Shown here: piece by piece, positions 1 through 8,223 of the stretch
Position numbering within the stretch: the first letter of the stretch is position 1
How the letters are laid out: each line of letters begins with the position of its first letter
Assembly (NCBI GenBank): GCA_964475545.1
Contig: CAYYXF010000014.1
Location: forward strand, 1 to 21,259
Origin: DASPTR01 sp964475545
Lineage (GTDB): Archaea > Thermoproteota > Bathyarchaeia > Bathyarchaeales > Bathycorpusculaceae
DNA length: 21,259 nt
Direction of reading: 5' to 3'
Translations under genes and position numbers: made by a program
Notes under the pieces: generated by a model
The model's input: only the letters and a program-made list of their open reading frames with translations
Databases searched by the model: none
What the model was told of the DNA's origin: nothing

Positions 1-2
1 AG

Positions 3-2705
3 AAATGCAACGGTTGTGGACTTTGCGCACAAAAGTGTCCAATCGAAGCAGTTGACATGTTCAACGAAGGATTGGGCAATAGAAGCGCAATCTTCGTTGA
101 ATATCCGCAGGCAGTGCCACTGAAGTACATGATTGATCGTGAAAAATGCGTTGGCTGCGGAACATGTGCTGAAATTTGTAAGGCAAATGCCGTTGAATAT
201 GAGCAGGAAGAGAGTGAAGTAAAACTGAATGTTGGCTCGATAATTCTGGCTCCCGGCTTCGAATCCTTCGATGCAAGACTGAAAAGCGAGTACGGCTACG
301 CGCGGTATCCGAACGTTGTGACGAGTATTGAGTTTGAGCGCATTTTGAGTGCTTCCGGCCCTTATGGTGGGCTCGTCTTGAGGCCATCGGATGGTGAAAT
401 TCCGAAGAAGATTGCGTTCATCCAGTGTGTCGGTTCGAGGGACTTCCAGCTTGGGAACAACTATTGTTCAGCTGCATGCTGCATGTACGGCATCAAAGAA
501 GCAGTAATAGCTAAGGAGCACACGCCTTCGAAACTGGATCCCACAATTTTCTACATGGACATGCGTTCCTACGGAAAGGAATTTGACTCGTACTATGAAC
601 GTGCCCAGGGAGAATGGGGCATAAGGTTCGTACGGTCAAGAGTGGCCGGGGTCACCGAGGACCCAAGAACAGGCAACTTGCATGTGCACTACGTTGAGAA
701 TGAGACACCCAAAACAGAAGAATTTGACATGGTAGTTCTGTCGATCGGCATGACGCCGCCAAAGGATGCTGAGAAACTAGCCAAGAACTTGGGTGTAAAA
801 CTTAACAAATATCGATTCTGCGACACAGAGACATTTTCACCTGTCGAAACCTCAAAGCCAGGCGTATTCGTCTGTGGAGCCTTCTCTGCTCCGAAAGACA
901 TCCCTGAGAGCGTCGCGCAGGCAAGCGGCGCCGCGTCGAAGGCTATGGGAATAGTTGCAAGCGAAAGAGGAACGCTCGTCACGAAGAAGGAGTATCCTCC
1001 TGAACGTGACGTGAGCAAAGAAGAGCCGCGCATAGGCGTTTTCGTCTGTCACTGCGGAATCAACATCGGCGGAGTCGTGAATGTTCCCGAGGTTGTGGAA
1101 TATGCCAAGACTCTGCCTAACGTGGCTTATGCTGAAGCGAACGTTTACACTTGTTCTCAGGACACTCAGAAGCTTATAGCGGAGAAGATCAAGCAGAACA
1201 ATCTTAACCGTGTGATCGTGGCTTCGTGCACGCCTCGCACGCATGAACCTCTCTTCAAGGAAACTGTTCAGGAAGCTGGATTGAACCCGTACCTGTTTGA
1301 GATGACGAACATTCGGGATCAGTGCAGCTGGGTGCACATGCACAAACCAAGAGAAGCCACCGAGAAAGCAAAAGACCTTGTGCGTTCCGTAGTTGCAAAG
1401 GCCAAGCTGCTGAAACCGTTGGAAAAACCGTTGATAAGTGTCACGCCAGTCGGCCTGATCATAGGCGGAGGAGTATCAGGCATGACTGCAGCATTAGAAC
1501 TTGCGAAACAGGGGTTCGAAGTTCATTTAGTCGAAAGAGAAAAAGAGTTAGGCGGGCACCTTCGTAATATTCACTACCTGCTAGGAGAAAACATCAAACC
1601 GAAGGAGAAGCTTGATGCTCTAATCAAGGCAGTGAAAGAGAACGACAAAATACATGTCTACACTGACGCGGAAGTCACTGACATTTATGGTTTTGTGGGC
1701 AACTTCAAGACGAAGGTCAGGCAACATGGTGGTAAGAACAAGGAAATCGAGCATGGCATAGTCATAGTGGCCACAGGCGCGGTTGAATACAAACCCAAGG
1801 AATTTCTGTATGGTCAAGATCCAAGAGTAATGACTCAGCACGAGCTTGAAGAGAAGATTGCGAAGGGCGAGTTCAGGGCCAAAAGCGTTCTCATGATTCA
1901 ATGTGTGGGTGCAAGGAATGAGGAGAGACCAAACTGTGCAAGAATCTGCTGCGGGGAAGCCATAAAAAACGCGTTGAAGATAAAGGAAGCAAACCAGGAA
2001 GCTGAAGTCTACATCTTGTACAAGGACATGCGAGCCTACGGTTTCAAAGAGGACTATTACAGGGAAGCTGCAATGAAAGGGGTCTTATTCGTTAACTACG
2101 ATGACGAGCGAAAGCCCCAGCTTGTGAATGAAGGTGGAAAGTTGAAAGTCACTTTCTGGGAGCCCGTTTTGGGTCAAGAGGTTGAGGTTGAGCCGGACGT
2201 TGTTGTCTTGAGCGCCGCGACAATCCCGAATCCTGATAACAAACATGTTGCTGAGATGCTCAAAGTACCATTAACTAAGGACGGCTTCTTCTTGGAGGCG
2301 CACATGAAGCTTAGACCTGTGGACTTTGCAACTGACGGGGTTTTCCTCTGCGGCATGGCACACTCGCCCAAATATATTGACGAAAGTATTAGTCAAGCAT
2401 GCGCTGCAGCAGCAAGGGCAACAACCATACTTTCCAAAGACAAGCTTGAGATGGAAGGAATAATCGCAAACGTATCTGAAGATTTATGTAGCGGTTGTAG
2501 AATCTGTGAATATCTATGTCCGTACGGTGCAGTCGAAATGAAGGACAAAGAGGGAAAAACCATAGCACATGTGATTGAAGCCTTGTGCAAAGGCTGTGGT
2601 GCATGTGGTACGGCATGTCCAACAAAAGCCATCACGATGGGTCACTTCACGACTGACGAGATCCTTGCGCAAGTTGAAGCTGTACTAGCGGGGGCGACAG
2701 CATGA
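3..2705 (+). CDS. hdrA: HdrA, tandem-fused heterodisulfide reductase subunit A (5' partial)
   Basis: This is the flavin- and iron-sulfur subunit that splits electrons from hydrogenase between ferredoxin and HdrBC in the cytoplasm. The frame is open to the window edge, and an iron-sulfur motif (KCNGCGLCAQKCP) lies before the first ATG at 57, so the true start is off-window. Domains, numbered from the codon at base 3: an inserted two-cluster ferredoxin (Cys 2, 5, 8, 12 and 49, 52, 55, 59); the C-terminal thioredoxin-reductase-like part of a first HdrA module (FIQCVGSRD, then CSAACC); a second HdrA N-terminal domain starting at CHCG near 348; an FAD-binding GGGVSG near 490; IQCVGARN and CARICCG; and a C-terminal ferredoxin with CSGCRICEYLCP near 829 and CKGCGACGTACP near 862. 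At least 900 residues are visible, against about 650 for a classical HdrA, so two HdrA modules are fused. Its stop overlaps the mvhD start (ATGA). Confidence 0.95.
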   Translation, partial: KCNGCGLCAQKCPIEAVDMFNEGLGNRSAIFVEYPQAVPLKYMIDREKCVGCGTCAEICKANAVEYEQEESEVKLNVGSIILAPGFESFDARLKSEYGYARYPNVVTSIEFERILSASGPYGGLVLRPSDGEIPKKIAFIQCVGSRDFQLGNNYCSAACCMYGIKEAVIAKEHTPSKLDPTIFYMDMRSYGKEFDSYYERAQGEWGIRFVRSRVAGVTEDPRTGNLHVHYVENETPKTEEFDMVVLSIGMTPPKDAEKLAKNLGVKLNKYRFCDTETFSPVETSKPGVFVCGAFSAPKDIPESVAQASGAASKAMGIVASERGTLVTKKEYPPERDVSKEEPRIGVFVCHCGINIGGVVNVPEVVEYAKTLPNVAYAEANVYTCSQDTQKLIAEKIKQNNLNRVIVASCTPRTHEPLFKETVQEAGLNPYLFEMTNIRDQCSWVHMHKPREATEKAKDLVRSVVAKAKLLKPLEKPLISVTPVGLIIGGGVSGMTAALELAKQGFEVHLVEREKELGGHLRNIHYLLGENIKPKEKLDALIKAVKENDKIHVYTDAEVTDIYGFVGNFKTKVRQHGGKNKEIEHGIVIVATGAVEYKPKEFLYGQDPRVMTQHELEEKIAKGEFRAKSVLMIQCVGARNEERPNCARICCGEAIKNALKIKEANQEAEVYILYKDMRAYGFKEDYYREAAMKGVLFVNYDDERKPQLVNEGGKLKVTFWEPVLGQEVEVEPDVVVLSAATIPNPDNKHVAEMLKVPLTKDGFFLEAHMKLRPVDFATDGVFLCGMAHSPKYIDESISQACAAAARATTILSKDKLEMEGIIANVSEDLCSGCRICEYLCPYGAVEMKDKEGKTIAHVIEALCKGCGACGTACPTKAITMGHFTTDEILAQVEAVLAGATA

Positions 2706-3139
2706 GCGAAAAGAACGGGTTTGAGCCGAAGATCATTGGTTTCTTATGCAACTGGTGTGCCTATGCTGGTGCAGACTTGGCGGGAGTCAGCAGAATACAG
2801 TACCCTCCAAACATTAGGATCATACGCGTGATGTGTAGCGGGAGAATAGACCCTGCATTCGTTCTCGAAGCTTTCAAGGATGGCGCGGATGGCGTGCTAG
2901 TTGCTGGTTGCCACTTGCCCTCAGATTGCCATTACATTAGCGGTAACTTCAAGGCACTGCGCAGGATAACCCTTCTGAAGAAGGTTTTGAAGGGTTTTGG
3001 GATCGAGCCCGAACGACTGCGATTAGAGTGGATCTCAGCGAGCGAAGGAGACAAGTTTGCCGCCGTAGTGCGCGATATGGTTGATGAGGTAAAAAAGCTT
3101 GGACCAAACCCGTTGGCAAGCAAGGAGGTTGAAGCCTGA
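2702..3139 (+). CDS. mvhD: MvhD, [2Fe-2S] electron-transfer subunit of F420-nonreducing hydrogenase
   Basis: MvhD (FlpD family) carries electrons from the MvhAG hydrogenase to HdrA. The 145-residue length is normal for the family. The protein has the usual Cys set: FLCNWC (Cys 16, 19), VMCSG (Cys 45), and AGCHLPSDCHY (Cys 70, 76), which together bind a [2Fe-2S] cluster. The ATG overlaps the hdrA stop by four bases, and its own stop shares one base with the hdrC ATG, so translation is probably coupled through the operon. The gene sits between hdrA and hdrC, where MvhD would bridge the hydrogenase and reductase halves of the complex. Confidence 0.95.
   Translation: MSEKNGFEPKIIGFLCNWCAYAGADLAGVSRIQYPPNIRIIRVMCSGRIDPAFVLEAFKDGADGVLVAGCHLPSDCHYISGNFKALRRITLLKKVLKGFGIEPERLRLEWISASEGDKFAAVVRDMVDEVKKLGPNPLASKEVEA
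3122..3130 (+). promoter_or_regulatory. Strong ribosome binding site for hdrC
   Basis: AAGGAGGTT inside the end of mvhD sits 8 bases before the hdrC ATG at 3139. It supports that ATG, which overlaps the mvhD stop by one base. Confidence 0.7.
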
Positions 3140-3660
3140 TGACCGAAGCAGAGAAGAAGACGATTAAGGCTTCGGAGATGGATCCTAAGTTTAAGTATGA
3201 AATCTCGAAGATGCATGGCGGCGAAAAGCTGATGCGTTGCTTCCAATGCGGAACATGTACGTCTGACTGTCCTGTTGCAAGATTCAGTGATACTTACAGG
3301 CCTAGGCAGATTATCCGCATGACTCAGCTTGGGCTTAAAAATAGAGTGTTGAGCAGCGACACTTTGTGGCTTTGTGCGGCATGTTTCACTTGTACAGATC
3401 GTTGTCCGCAGGATGTTGAAGTTGCCAGCGTTATACGTGTTTTGAGGAATCTGGCTGCAGAACAAGGGTGTGTGCCACAGGTGTTCAAGGAGCAGTGCTC
3501 ATGCATTCTTGAGTCAGGTTACGCTTACAAGATTCCAGAGCTAAGAGTGAAAAAGAGGGAACAGCTGGGATTGCCGCCTTTGCCGAAGGGCAACCCTGAA
3601 AGCATAGGAAAAACGCTCAGTTGCGTTCATTTCCTGAAGCATGTGGAGAAGAAGGCGTGA
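3139..3660 (+). CDS. hdrC: HdrC, heterodisulfide reductase iron-sulfur subunit C
   Basis: HdrC wires HdrA to the catalytic subunit HdrB through two [4Fe-4S] clusters. Both motifs are intact: CFQCGTCTSDCP (Cys 34, 37, 40, 44) and CAACFTCTDRCP (Cys 79, 82, 85, 89). The 173-residue length is typical of soluble HdrC. There is no membrane segment, so this is the cytoplasmic HdrABC type and not the membrane-bound HdrDE type. A strong Shine-Dalgarno site (AAGGAGGT) precedes the ATG. The stop codon overlaps a possible GTG start of hdrB. Confidence 0.95.
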   Translation: MTEAEKKTIKASEMDPKFKYEISKMHGGEKLMRCFQCGTCTSDCPVARFSDTYRPRQIIRMTQLGLKNRVLSSDTLWLCAACFTCTDRCPQDVEVASVIRVLRNLAAEQGCVPQVFKEQCSCILESGYAYKIPELRVKKREQLGLPPLPKGNPESIGKTLSCVHFLKHVEKKA

Positions 3661-3665
3661 TTGAA

Positions 3666-4556
3666 ATGGCCGGGCCCAAGTATCTCATGTTTCTAGGATG
3701 CGCGATTCCTTATCGCGTTAGCGCGTTCGAGATCTCGGCGCGCAACGTCCTTAGGAGGTTGGGCGTGGAACTGAAAGAAATGCCAGAATTCAACTGTTGC
3801 GGTTTGCCCTTGGATCCTGTCAGCCATGAAATGATGCTTATTCTGGCAGCAAGAAACCTAGCTTTGGCGGAACGCGAAGGCTTAGACATCATCACGCTCT
3901 GCCCGGGCTGTGCAGGGACACTGAAAAAAGTCAACAAGATGTTGAAGGAAGACAAGGCCTTGCGTGACGAGATTAACAGCCATCTGAAAGAAGCAGGGCT
4001 GCAGTTCAAGGGAACACAAAACGCTAAACACTTGATGCAGGTGCTAATCGAAGACGTTGGGTTAGAGAAGGTTAAGAATTCGGTTGTCAAGCCGCTCACG
4101 ATGCTTAAGGTTGCCGAACACAATGGGTGCCACATTCTGAGACCAAAAGAGTTTATCGGATTTGACGATCCAGAAGATCCTAAGACTCTTAAAACTCTCA
4201 TCGAGGCAACTGGTGCAACGTGCCTAGATTACATGGACGAGACTGAGTGTTGCGGCGCTCCAAGTGTTGGTGTGAGCGATAAGGTTGCGCTTCAGCTTGC
4301 ACGTGATAAGCTCAATCACATCAAGGTGGTTGATGCAGAGGCCATGATTACGATTTGCCCCTTCTGCCACATAATGTATGACACGAACGAGCTGCGGATT
4401 GAGAAGATGTTCAACGAGACTTATGGAATTCCTGTATTGCATTATCCGCAGCTGCTCGGCCTAGCTATGGGCATTAAGCCTGAAGAACTGGCTTTCAACG
4501 AGCTTAGAGTTGATGCTTCTAAAATACTGAATAAGGTATGTGAGGGAGGAAAATAA
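3666..4556 (+). CDS. hdrB: HdrB, heterodisulfide reductase catalytic subunit B
   Basis: HdrB holds the two non-cubane [4Fe-4S] clusters where a disulfide or similar acceptor is reduced. Both CCG domains are complete. The first is C12-X31-CC(44,45)-X33-C79XXC82; the second is C155-X39-CC(195,196)-X34-C231XXC234. That points to an active disulfide-reductase-type centre. The start chosen is ATG 3666 (MAGPKYLMFLGC), as HdrB proteins usually begin just before the first Cys. A GTG at 3657, in frame and overlapping the hdrC stop, also has a well-placed GGAG and would add three residues. In methanogens the substrate is CoM-S-S-CoB. No mcr gene is visible here, so the physiological acceptor is unknown. 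Confidence 0.93.
   Translation: MAGPKYLMFLGCAIPYRVSAFEISARNVLRRLGVELKEMPEFNCCGLPLDPVSHEMMLILAARNLALAEREGLDIITLCPGCAGTLKKVNKMLKEDKALRDEINSHLKEAGLQFKGTQNAKHLMQVLIEDVGLEKVKNSVVKPLTMLKVAEHNGCHILRPKEFIGFDDPEDPKTLKTLIEATGATCLDYMDETECCGAPSVGVSDKVALQLARDKLNHIKVVDAEAMITICPFCHIMYDTNELRIEKMFNETYGIPVLHYPQLLGLAMGIKPEELAFNELRVDASKILNKVCEGGK
4544..4550 (+). promoter_or_regulatory. Ribosome binding site that fixes the mvhG start
   Basis: GGGAGGA lies 7 bases before the ATG at 4558. This supports that start over the in-frame ATG at 4540, which would place the site inside the gene and overlap hdrB. Confidence 0.7.
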
Positions 4557-4557
4557 G

Positions 4558-5541
4558 ATGGCGAAAGAAAAGCTGAAACTCGCCTTTTATTGGGCTGCAA
4601 GCTGCGGCGGATGCGAAATCGCTGTCCTAGACATAAACGAGAAAATCCTCGACGTGGTGAACATTGCAGACATAGTGTTCTGGCCTGTAGCTATGGACAT
4701 CAAATACAAGGACGTAGAAAACATGCCTGACAACTACATTGACATCTGCTTCTTCAACGGATCTGTAAGAAGCGAAGAGCAAGAACACATGGCTAAGCTT
4801 CTGAGAAAGAAGTCCAAGACGCTTGTGGCTTTCGGATCATGCGCTCAAGAAGGGTGTATCCCTGGCTTGGCAAATCTTCATGACCGCCAAGAAATCTTCA
4901 ACAAGGTCTATCTGCAAAGCAAATCCATTTCAAACCCAAAGGGCGTTGTCCCGCAGACCAAGACTGAAGCGAAGGAAGGTGTCTTGGAGCTTCCGGAGTT
5001 CTATGACACAGTCAAGACTTTGGATCAGACTGTGAAGGTTGACTATTATCTTCCAGGCTGTCCGCCTCCGGTTAAGCTGATAATAAACGCTTTCGATGCG
5101 ATAGCGAAGAACGAACTTCCAGCAAAAGGATCAGTGCTTGCACCATTGAAATCCGTATGCGACGAATGCCCAAGGAAGAAGGGGAACAAGAAAATCTCCA
5201 AGATATACCGTGTTCACGAAAAGGTTCCTGAGCCTGAAAAATGCTTGCTTGAGCAAGGAATCATATGCATTGGACCGGCAACACGCAGCGGGTGCGGCGC
5301 TCAATGCTTAACTGTTGACATGCCCTGCACAGGGTGCGGCGGTCCATGTCCCAACTCGCCAGAGCAGGGTGCAGCAATGATGAGTGCTCTGGCTTCCATA
5401 CTGGGCCTCGAAGAGGAGCAAGAGCATTATACTGATGAGGATGTTGAGAGGCTTATGAGCCAAATCAAAGATCCGGTTGGAACGTTCTACATGTACTCTT
5501 TACCGTCATCGCTGCTTAGGAGGAAGGTGATGAAGCAATGA
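4558..5541 (+). CDS. mvhG: MvhG, small subunit of group 3c [NiFe] hydrogenase
   Basis: This is the electron-transferring small subunit of the F420-nonreducing hydrogenase, which passes electrons from the NiFe site of MvhA to MvhD through three iron-sulfur clusters. The N-terminal ASCGGCE (Cys 16, 19), FGSCAQEGC and LPGCPPP give the proximal cluster ligands. A Cys-rich C-terminal half (CDECP, CGAQC, CTGCGGPCPNSPEQG) gives the medial and distal clusters. It has no Tat signal peptide, so the enzyme is cytoplasmic. The ATG at 4558 is preferred over 4540 because it has a good Shine-Dalgarno site. The stop overlaps the mvhA start (ATGA at 5538). Confidence 0.95.
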   Translation: MAKEKLKLAFYWAASCGGCEIAVLDINEKILDVVNIADIVFWPVAMDIKYKDVENMPDNYIDICFFNGSVRSEEQEHMAKLLRKKSKTLVAFGSCAQEGCIPGLANLHDRQEIFNKVYLQSKSISNPKGVVPQTKTEAKEGVLELPEFYDTVKTLDQTVKVDYYLPGCPPPVKLIINAFDAIAKNELPAKGSVLAPLKSVCDECPRKKGNKKISKIYRVHEKVPEPEKCLLEQGIICIGPATRSGCGAQCLTVDMPCTGCGGPCPNSPEQGAAMMSALASILGLEEEQEHYTDEDVERLMSQIKDPVGTFYMYSLPSSLLRRKVMKQ

Positions 5542-6992
5542 AGGAAATAATCATAGATCCCATAACCAGACTTGAAGGTCACGGAAACGTCTCAATATTC
5601 CTGAACGACGCTGGCGAAGTAGAAAACGCTTATCTAAAGATTCCTGAACTCAGAGGCTTCGAAAAGTTCTGTGTCGGGCGAAGAGCTGAACTCATGCCAA
5701 TCTTGACGACTAGAATCTGCGGAGTCTGCCCCGTGGCCCACCATTTCGCCGCAACAAAAGCCTTAGACGCCGCGTTCAACGTTGAACCACCGTCAGCAGC
5801 GAAAAAGCTTAGGGAGCTTATGTATGCTGGATACATCATTTATGATCATACCTTGCACTTCTATTATCTTGGCGGTCCAGACTTCATAGTTGGACCAGAT
5901 GCTCCGCCAGAGAAAAGGAACATTCTAGGCGTTATTGAAAAGGCTGGAATGGACGTGGCTAAGGAAGTCATTAAGCATAGGGCCTATGGGCAGAAGATAA
6001 CTGAGATTCTCGGCGGAAAAGCAACACATCCAGTTTGCGGACTTCCTGGCGGAATATCTAAGCCTCTGAGCGAAGAGAACAGGCAGGAAATTGAGAAGAT
6101 GGCAGCGTCTTCTCAGGAGTTTGCAAAGCTCACATTGACTCTGTTTCACAGCATTGTCTTGGGTAACAGCAAATACGTAGACATGATCAAGAGCGACGCT
6201 TACACTATGAAAACGTATTACATGGGTTTAGTAGACAAGGACAACAAAGTCAACTTCTACGATGGAAAAATCAGAGTAGTCTATCCTAGCGGCGGCGAGT
6301 TTCTGAAGTTCGAGGCTAAAGACTATCTCGCACATGTTGGTGAACATGTGGAGGAGTGGACCTATGCCAAATTTCCATTCTTGAAGAAGATTGGATGGAA
6401 AGGCCAAATCGACGGGCCAGACAGCGGGGTCTACCGCGTTGGCCCGCTAGCAAGGCTTAACGCTTCAGACGGTATGGCTACACCGCTTGCGCAAGCAGAA
6501 TATGAGCAAATGTACAAGACTTTGGGCGGCAAACCCGTGCATGGCACGTTGGCATTCCACTGGGCAAGATTAATTGAGCTACTCTACGCCACTGAAAGAG
6601 CACTTGAGCTGATCAAAGATCCAGAGATAACGAGCACAAACGTGCGCAACAAGCCAGGCGAACCAGGGGAAGGCGTAGGAGTCGTCGAGGCTGCCAGAGG
6701 GACACTATTCCACCATTATGTGCTTGATAAGGATGCAATCATTGAGGATGTCAACATGATAGTGGCAACCACAAACAACTATCCTGCGATTTGCATGTCT
6801 ATTCGAGATGCAGCAAAGGGCGTGATTCACGGCGGCAAGGTGGACCAAGGCTTGCTCAACATGGTCGAGATGGCTTTCAGGGCCTATGACCCCTGCTTCG
6901 GGTGTGCGACGCACTTTGCAGTTGGACAGATGCCCTTGACAGTGAATATATACAACAGGGAGAAGCAGCTGATCAAAACAGTCCAGCGATAA
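5538..6992 (+). CDS. mvhA: MvhA, large catalytic subunit of group 3c [NiFe] hydrogenase
   Basis: This subunit carries the NiFe active site that oxidises H2. Both nickel-binding motifs are intact: RICGVCPVAHH (Cys 61, 64) near the N-terminus and DPCFGCATH (Cys 453, 456) near the C-terminus. A 25-residue tail follows His 459. In this family such a tail is removed by a dedicated endopeptidase after nickel insertion, and the next gene encodes that type of protease. The 484-residue length is normal. The start overlaps the mvhG stop by four bases. A short T-run and AT-rich stretch follow the stop (about 6997-7004), which may be a weak terminator or a TATA-like box for the next gene. Confidence 0.96.
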   Translation: MKEIIIDPITRLEGHGNVSIFLNDAGEVENAYLKIPELRGFEKFCVGRRAELMPILTTRICGVCPVAHHFAATKALDAAFNVEPPSAAKKLRELMYAGYIIYDHTLHFYYLGGPDFIVGPDAPPEKRNILGVIEKAGMDVAKEVIKHRAYGQKITEILGGKATHPVCGLPGGISKPLSEENRQEIEKMAASSQEFAKLTLTLFHSIVLGNSKYVDMIKSDAYTMKTYYMGLVDKDNKVNFYDGKIRVVYPSGGEFLKFEAKDYLAHVGEHVEEWTYAKFPFLKKIGWKGQIDGPDSGVYRVGPLARLNASDGMATPLAQAEYEQMYKTLGGKPVHGTLAFHWARLIELLYATERALELIKDPEITSTNVRNKPGEPGEGVGVVEAARGTLFHHYVLDKDAIIEDVNMIVATTNNYPAICMSIRDAAKGVIHGGKVDQGLLNMVEMAFRAYDPCFGCATHFAVGQMPLTVNIYNREKQLIKTVQR

Positions 6993-7039
6993 ACCACTTT
7001 TTATCGTCCCTTTTCCTGTTATTGTTATGGCGGCTTCAA

Positions 7040-7534
7040 GTGACGAGCAGAAAACATGCCCTTTATAGAGAGCTAAGGGAATGGCTTTCAGACGCCGAAA
7101 AGGTCGTCGTCGCTGGAATTGGGAATCCCATACGCATGGATGACTTCGTCGGCGTCAAAATAGTCCAAGACCTGCAAGGAAGAGTCTCCAAAAACGTCTA
7201 TCTGATCGAATGTGAAACCGTCCCCGAAAGCTTCATCCAGCAAATAGTAGATTTCAAACCAACTCACGTCCTCTTGATAGACGCTGCAATACTAGAATTG
7301 AAACCTGGAGAATCAAGACTCATAGATCCTGAGCAATTGAAGGACTTTCCCGCATTCTCAACACATATGCTTCCGTTGCGCATATTCTGCGAATATATCA
7401 CAGAAACAGGAAGGTCTAGGACGGGCTTGGTTCTGATTGAGCCTGGGAAGACTGATTTTGGAGAAGGATTGACGCCTGAGGTTGACGTTGCTGCGAAAAC
7501 TATTGTCAACATTCTGCTCAAAGCGTTGCCATAG
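7040..7534 (+). CDS. Hydrogenase maturation endopeptidase (HycI/FrhD-like)
   Basis: This protease is expected to cut the C-terminal tail of MvhA after nickel loading. The N-terminal AGIGNPIRMDDFVG matches the family signature (GxGN...D[DE]xxG). Candidate nickel-contacting residues are Asp 35, Asp 81 (LLIDAA) and His 109 (FSTHMLP), by analogy with E16, D62 and H93 of E. coli HybD. No ATG fits: the only in-frame ATG upstream (6902) lies deep inside mvhA, and the next is beyond the signature at MDD. GTG 7040 is chosen, giving 164 residues, a usual length; TTG 7022 is an alternative. There is no clear Shine-Dalgarno site. It follows mvhA by 47 bases and may be read through or have its own weak promoter. 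Confidence 0.85.
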   Translation: MTSRKHALYRELREWLSDAEKVVVAGIGNPIRMDDFVGVKIVQDLQGRVSKNVYLIECETVPESFIQQIVDFKPTHVLLIDAAILELKPGESRLIDPEQLKDFPAFSTHMLPLRIFCEYITETGRSRTGLVLIEPGKTDFGEGLTPEVDVAAKTIVNILLKALP

Positions 7535-7732
7535 GATATCGCGCGCGCGAAAAGGAAAGCAGCTGGCGCGACTGGGACACTCTGATTCAGTTGCGCGAGG
7601 GAGTGAGGGAAGAACGCGAATCCTGCCGCTACGAAGATTGCCGTGGACAGCAACGCAAGAAACTATCATTATTCTTTTCGCTGCTAATTCCTTGTAGCGC
7701 GTGTTCTAGTAGTGTCCCGAAAGCTTAAAGCT

Positions 7733-7960
7733 CTACTCTTCATGTGCGATCATTGTCAGTGTCTGTCTAACTTTCTGCAATTTTCTTATCTTGTTATGTG
7801 TTTCCTTTATTTCGTCCATCGTATCTGCCTTTGTTCTCACAATGATGTCGTAGACGCCGTAAAGTGGATAGGCTTCTTCAACTCCCTTGATCCCTCTCAG
7901 CGTTTTCATCATCTGCGGATCAAACGCTTCCGTATTTATCAACAAGTATGCCATGGGCAT
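7733..7960 (-). CDS. Stand-alone Lrp/AsnC ligand-binding (RAM) domain protein
   Basis: The 75-residue protein matches the C-terminal ligand-sensing domain of Lrp/AsnC regulators and nothing else. It begins with AYLLINTEAFDP, then has a VEEAYPLYGVYDIIVRT segment (the usual beta strand with the GxYD motif), and ends with QTLTMIAHEE. There is no DNA-binding helix-turn-helix. Stand-alone RAM proteins are known in archaea and are thought to bind amino acids and co-assemble with full-length Lrp proteins. The start is fixed at 7960 by a GAGGTGA site five bases upstream; a longer frame to 8047 exists, but its N-terminal part has no family match. It is convergent with the protease gene. Confidence 0.85.
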   Translation of the reverse strand: MPMAYLLINTEAFDPQMMKTLRGIKGVEEAYPLYGVYDIIVRTKADTMDEIKETHNKIRKLQKVRQTLTMIAHEE

Positions 7961-7965
7961 TGAAA

Positions 7966-7972
7966 TCACCTC
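7966..7972 (-). promoter_or_regulatory. Strong ribosome binding site for the RAM-domain gene
   Basis: The minus strand reads GAGGTGA five bases before ATG 7960. It excludes the longer upstream start. Confidence 0.7.
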
Positions 7973-8005
7973 TCTTCCATAGTCTGTGCTATGTTTGCTT
8001 TTTAG

Positions 8006-8046
8006 GTTTGGGGCGACGTTAAACGTTTTTGGTTTGGTTTGGGGCA
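8006..8046. repeat. Two direct copies of GGTTTGGGGC upstream of the RAM-domain gene
   Basis: GGTTTGGGGC occurs at 8006-8015 and again at 8037-8046, with a partial copy (GGTTTGG) at 8032-8038. The 31-base spacing is close to three helical turns. They lie 46-86 bases upstream of the RAM gene start, where an operator would be expected, but no regulator is known for them. Confidence 0.45.
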
Positions 8047-8223
8047 AAATTTAGCCTCACGCACAATATTACGCATTCTGCAAGCGAGTGCTTACGCCGA
8101 AAACAGAAGCGTTAGCATTCTGATAGCCTCGAATTCCCTTCAACGCATGTTGCAGGCAGCAAAACAGACAATAATAAACTGAGTGGGTTCCTTGATGAGA
8201 GGAATTAGAGAAAAAAGAGAATG

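Noticed and set aside
57..59. ATG as the start of hdrA
   Set aside because: The frame is open upstream and encodes a complete cluster motif before this codon, so it is an internal Met.
7535..7732. Possible short peptide between the protease and RAM genes (SSWRDWDTLIQLREGVREER)
   Set aside because: The frame has no clear start codon or ribosome site and ends in low-complexity sequence; a GC-alternating run begins the gap. No gene can be supported.
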